Positions 61,523 to 64,000 of a stretch of DNA of 64,000 nucleotides are shown in pieces. Position 1 is the stretch's first letter; each line of letters starts with the position of its first letter. The notes beneath the pieces are model-generated. The model was not told the origin of the DNA and did no database searches. It saw nothing but the letters and a program-made list of their open reading frames with translations. The position numbers were made by a program, and so were the translations under genes. The DNA comes from Marinilactibacillus sp042660675 (GTDB lineage: Bacteria; Bacillota; Bacilli; Lactobacillales; Carnobacteriaceae_A): contig NZ_JBHSUL010000003.1 in the NCBI RefSeq assembly GCF_042660675.1, positions 1 through 64,000 on the forward strand, read 5' to 3'.

Positions 61523-62278
61523 ATGAAACTAATCTCTTGGAACGTCAATGGATTATGTGCAATCACGAAAAAAGACTTCCTAACTCAGTTCAAAGAACTT
61601 GATGCTGACTTTTTTTGTCTACAAGATATTAAACTTCAAAAAAATCAAATGGACTTAGAATTTGAAGGCTATCACTCTTATTGGAACTATGCGGAAAAAG
61701 ATGGATACTCTGGTACAGCCGTCTTTACGAAACATGAGCCTCTGGATGTAACCTATGGTATTAATATTGATAAATATAATACTGATGGTCGTGTGATTAC
61801 TTTGGAGTATAAAGATTATATTGTGGTAACTTGTTATACCCCAACTTCACAGTCAGAACTGAACCGGTTGGATTACCGAATGCAATGGGAAATAGATTTT
61901 CAGGCGCATATCCAATCTCTTGATTTGAGCAAACCAGTGATCCTTTGTGGCGATTTGAACGTTGCCCATAAAGACATTGATTTAACTGATCCTGAAAGTC
62001 ATCGTACGAGTGCAGGATTTTCAGATAAAGAGCGTGCCCAATTTACACGTTTTTTGGATAACGGTTTTATTGACACGTTCCGATATTTCTACCCCGATCA
62101 AAAAGAAACGTATTCTTGGTGGAAAGATCTCTATGATACGAGAGACGGTAAGACAGGTTGGCGTATTGATTACTTCGTCGTCTCAGAACGATTAAAAGAC
62201 CGGCTAATAGATGCTAAACTCCATACGGATTACGCTGGTTCTGATCACTGTCCTATTGAACTTCAAGTTGCTTTATAA
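61523..62278 (+). CDS. exoA: Exodeoxyribonuclease III (ExoA)
   Basis: 251 residues, endonuclease/exonuclease/phosphatase fold. MKLISWNVNGLCA begins the fold, LQDIKLQ has Asp in place of the usual Glu of LQE, CGDLNVAHKDIDL is the active-site loop, YSWW and GWRIDYFVVSERL follow, and GSDHCPIELQV ends it. Cuts at abasic sites in base excision repair. GAAGGGAG precedes the ATG. The metal ligand change (LQE to LQD) keeps an acid. Confidence 0.94.
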   Translation: MKLISWNVNGLCAITKKDFLTQFKELDADFFCLQDIKLQKNQMDLEFEGYHSYWNYAEKDGYSGTAVFTKHEPLDVTYGINIDKYNTDGRVITLEYKDYIVVTCYTPTSQSELNRLDYRMQWEIDFQAHIQSLDLSKPVILCGDLNVAHKDIDLTDPESHRTSAGFSDKERAQFTRFLDNGFIDTFRYFYPDQKETYSWWKDLYDTRDGKTGWRIDYFVVSERLKDRLIDAKLHTDYAGSDHCPIELQVAL

Positions 62279-62293
62279 AAGTATTGCACACTA

Positions 62294-62333
62294 AAAAAAC
62301 TGACCTCAGTTTAGAACTGAGGTCAGTTTTTTT
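62294..62333. terminator. Bidirectional terminator exoA / carbonic anhydrase
   Basis: AAAAAACTGACCTCAGTT and AACTGAGGTCAGTTTTTT form an 18-bp perfect stem with a 3-base loop. It serves both convergent genes. Confidence 0.95.
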
Positions 62334-62347
62334 ATTCACTGAGTAAC

Positions 62348-62995
62348 TTATTTGTGTACGTTTTGATATTCCTCTGATTCGCAGAATGCTTCGGTAGCTT
62401 CATCATAGACAAATACGCTTCCTGTTTTGATATCGTAAAGCCAGCCTTCTATTTCCAAATCGCCATTTTCTACTTTTTGTTTTATCCAAGGATATGTTTT
62501 AAGGTGTTCAACTTGTTCAATTACATTCATTTGCTCCATCAATCTAGCTTTTGAGTCATCATCTTCATGGTTATGGTTCTTTTCGATTTTTTCTTTCACA
62601 GCTTCTAAAGGTTCTAGGTAATTCTGAGTAAATGGAAGATGCTCTAATTTCTCTCGTCCTCCAAGTGCTGCAGCGCACCCTCCGCAATTTGAATGTCCAC
62701 AGACAACAATCTCTTTTACCCCCAGTACTTCCACTGCATATTCAACAGAAGATACCGTTGTGAGATCTCGTTGGCTTAATTCGTAAGTTGGAATGGTATT
62801 TGCAATATTTCGAATCATAAAGATTTCACCCGGTTCACTATCAATCAGTCTTTCCGGATCTACACGAGAGTCAGAACAGGCAATAAACAATGTGTGCGGG
62901 TTTTGTTTTTGTTCAAGATCTTGGTAAAGTTGTTCATATTTTTTATATGTCACACCTTTGAAGTTGGTCAGACCATTTTTCAATCTTTCAAGCAT
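62348..62995 (-). CDS. Beta-class carbonic anhydrase
   Basis: 215 residues. Zinc ligands C40, H101 and C104 and the Asp-Arg pair D42/R44 are visible in CSDSRVDPERL and VCGHSNCGGC. Interconverts CO2 and bicarbonate, supplying bicarbonate for carboxylation reactions. AATGGAGG precedes the ATG. Single gene. Confidence 0.94.
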   Translation of the reverse strand: MLERLKNGLTNFKGVTYKKYEQLYQDLEQKQNPHTLFIACSDSRVDPERLIDSEPGEIFMIRNIANTIPTYELSQRDLTTVSSVEYAVEVLGVKEIVVCGHSNCGGCAAALGGREKLEHLPFTQNYLEPLEAVKEKIEKNHNHEDDDSKARLMEQMNVIEQVEHLKTYPWIKQKVENGDLEIEGWLYDIKTGSVFVYDEATEAFCESEEYQNVHK

Positions 62996-63107
62996 ATTTT
63001 TTCCTCCATTACATTAATTCTCGCCTTCAACTATACCATAAATAGAATATGCCAAGAAACTAGGATTTTATTTGAATAGTCTAAAAGCGTTTTTTACTAG
63101 TGCAGTA

Positions 63108-63542
63108 CTACTGAACTAGCTGTTTTTTTAATGTAACACAGGGTACGCCGTCTTCTAAGTATTCTTCTGAGCATTTTTTATATCCAAGTTTTTCATAAAA
63201 AGCGGCGGCTGTCAGTTCACCGTGGATAATCGATTGTTTGACTCCACGTTCTAGACTTTCTTTCTCTAGTTCTTCGATAATTTGTTGTCCAAGTCCACGA
63301 TTTCGATAATCTTTCAGTACAGCGATTCTTCCAGGACGAATCGTTTCCACATCTTTTTGTTTATAACGACCGGTGGCAACCGCTTGATTGCCATCATAAA
63401 TCACAACGTAATTGGTTTTATCATGATCGTCTATATCAAACTCTTCTGTCAAATGTATACCGCGTTCCAAGACAAATACTTGCATGCGGACATATAAAGC
63501 AGCTGCTTGGTGCCATTTCTCACTTCCAAAATGTATATTCAC
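63108..63542 (-). CDS. GNAT-family N-acetyltransferase
   Basis: 144 residues. RPGRIAVLKDYRNRGLGQQIIEEL is the acetyl-CoA motif A, and AAAFYEKLGYKK is the C-terminal motif B. N-terminal VRMQVFVLERGIHLTEEFDIDDHD resembles ElaA/YjcF-type members. The GTG start at 63542 is preferred because AGAGGGAG lies 5 bases upstream and the family begins there; an ATG at 63566 is an alternative. The substrate is unknown. Confidence 0.88.
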   Translation of the reverse strand: MNIHFGSEKWHQAAALYVRMQVFVLERGIHLTEEFDIDDHDKTNYVVIYDGNQAVATGRYKQKDVETIRPGRIAVLKDYRNRGLGQQIIEELEKESLERGVKQSIIHGELTAAAFYEKLGYKKCSEEYLEDGVPCVTLKKQLVQ

Positions 63543-63672
63543 AGTTTCTCCCTCTTTTCTATTCATAGATTCTCTCATTTAATTTGATCTACAGTATGCT
63601 TTAAATTTTTATCTAAAGGCTTTTAACTTTCTTCCATTAGACTCCCGATTCCTTTTATCTCTATATTAAAAT

Positions 63673-63714
63673 AGCAGACATCTACTCTCTTTCACAAGAG
63701 GTTTGATGTCTGCT
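63673..63714 (-). terminator. Terminator of the aldo/keto reductase gene
   Basis: On the minus strand AGCAGACATC pairs GATGTCTGCT, with an inner CTCT/AGAG stem, followed by ATTTTAATA. It lies about 50 bases past the stop. Confidence 0.72.
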
Positions 63715-63760
63715 AACCTTATTTAATCAATTGTTTAAAGTAAAAAGTAGATTTTTTATC

Positions 63761-64000
63761 TTACCAAGCATAAGCTTCTGGAGCACGTCCACCCGGCCCT
63801 GGGAAAATTCTATCCAATTCTTTCATTGTCTCTTCTGAAAGATTAATTTCAACGGCTCTAAGTGCTTGCTCTAATTGTTCCATTGTTCTCGGACCAATAA
63901 TTGGCGCTGTCACTGCTGGATTTGCTAAAAGCCATGCCAATGCTACATTCGGTTCAGATTCCCCAAGTTTTTCACACAGCTTAGCGTAATCTTCTAACTG
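63761..64000 (-). CDS. Aldo/keto reductase, C-terminal part (cut by window edge)
   Basis: The last 79 codons and stop are visible. VALAWLLANPAVTAPIIGPRTMEQLEQALRA is split here as VALAWLLANP and IIGPRTMEQLEQAL, the NADP(H)-binding C-terminal signature of the AKR superfamily, followed by GPGGRAPEAYAW at the end. The ending resembles the YajO/IolS-like group. The catalytic residues lie outside the window. Confidence 0.9.
   Translation of the reverse strand, partial: QLEDYAKLCEKLGESEPNVALAWLLANPAVTAPIIGPRTMEQLEQALRAVEINLSEETMKELDRIFPGPGGRAPEAYAW

Noticed and set aside
1..64000. CRISPR array, tRNA, rRNA, insertion sequence or prophage
   Set aside because: I saw no regularly spaced repeats, no cloverleaf ending in CCA, no rRNA-like stretches and no transposase, integrase or phage structural gene.

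Overview
The window reads as chromosome of a low-GC Gram-positive bacterium of the order Lactobacillales, most likely a Carnobacteriaceae-type organism related to enterococci or to marine/alkaliphilic genera such as Marinilactibacillus or Alkalibacterium (inference from gene content and from acidic secreted proteins; no rRNA gene is present to confirm it). Supporting signs are strong GGAGG ribosome binding sites, short intergenic gaps with many intrinsic terminators, T-box leaders, a complete mevalonate operon, an alpha-glycerophosphate oxidase (GlpO) type glycerol operon and a PTS/GH1 beta-glucoside operon. I saw no rRNA, tRNA, CRISPR array, prophage or intact insertion sequence.

Layout. 0-3.6 kb: type II NADH dehydrogenase with polyprenyl diphosphate synthase and a MenA-type prenyltransferase, the same trio that makes the dedicated demethylmenaquinone pool in flavin-based extracellular electron transfer loci, though the extracellular parts of such a locus are not in this window. 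3.6-6.4 kb: small lipoprotein and membrane proteins, an acetyltransferase remnant and a HAD phosphatase. 6.4-9.9 kb: metNIQ methionine importer under two consecutive methionine T-box riboswitches. 9.9-15.5 kb: accessory zone with a PadR/DUF2812 pair behind a perfect 18-bp inverted repeat, tandem small paralogues, a beta-lactamase-fold hydrolase and an orphan DUF3800-like gene in AT-rich DNA. 15.6-20 kb: guaA, a frameshifted NERD-HRDC gene and a YghU-like glutathione transferase. 20-27.6 kb: glpKOF plus an Mga/PRD-type regulator overlapping an unusual pyridine nucleotide-disulfide family flavoprotein that lacks the redox cysteine. 27.7-36 kb: SDR, MerR with a frameshifted DUF4260 gene, the beta-glucoside PTS/GH1/GntR locus and an M20 peptidase. 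36-42.5 kb: two very small membrane protein genes, coaA, the mevalonate operon mvk-mvaD-pmk-fni and an HExxH membrane protein. 42.5-52 kb: azlCD, pdp and the oligopeptide importer oppA/oppBCDF. 52-64 kb: threonine breakdown pair kbl-tdh, rpiA, the polyamine importer potABCD, an oxidoreductase, murB, exoA, carbonic anhydrase, a GNAT enzyme and the 3' end of an aldo/keto reductase.

Together the genes describe an organism that imports peptides, methionine, polyamines, glycerol and beta-glucosides, makes isoprenoids by the mevalonate route and feeds a simple quinone-linked NADH oxidation chain. Most of the window is ordinary core and transport content. The parts that deserve a second look are the tandem T-boxes, the PadR operator, the cysteine-less flavoprotein with its own regulator, the DUF3800-like orphan, and two genes each broken by an apparent single-base loss in a T run. 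Those two breaks may be real mutations or homopolymer errors in the assembly.
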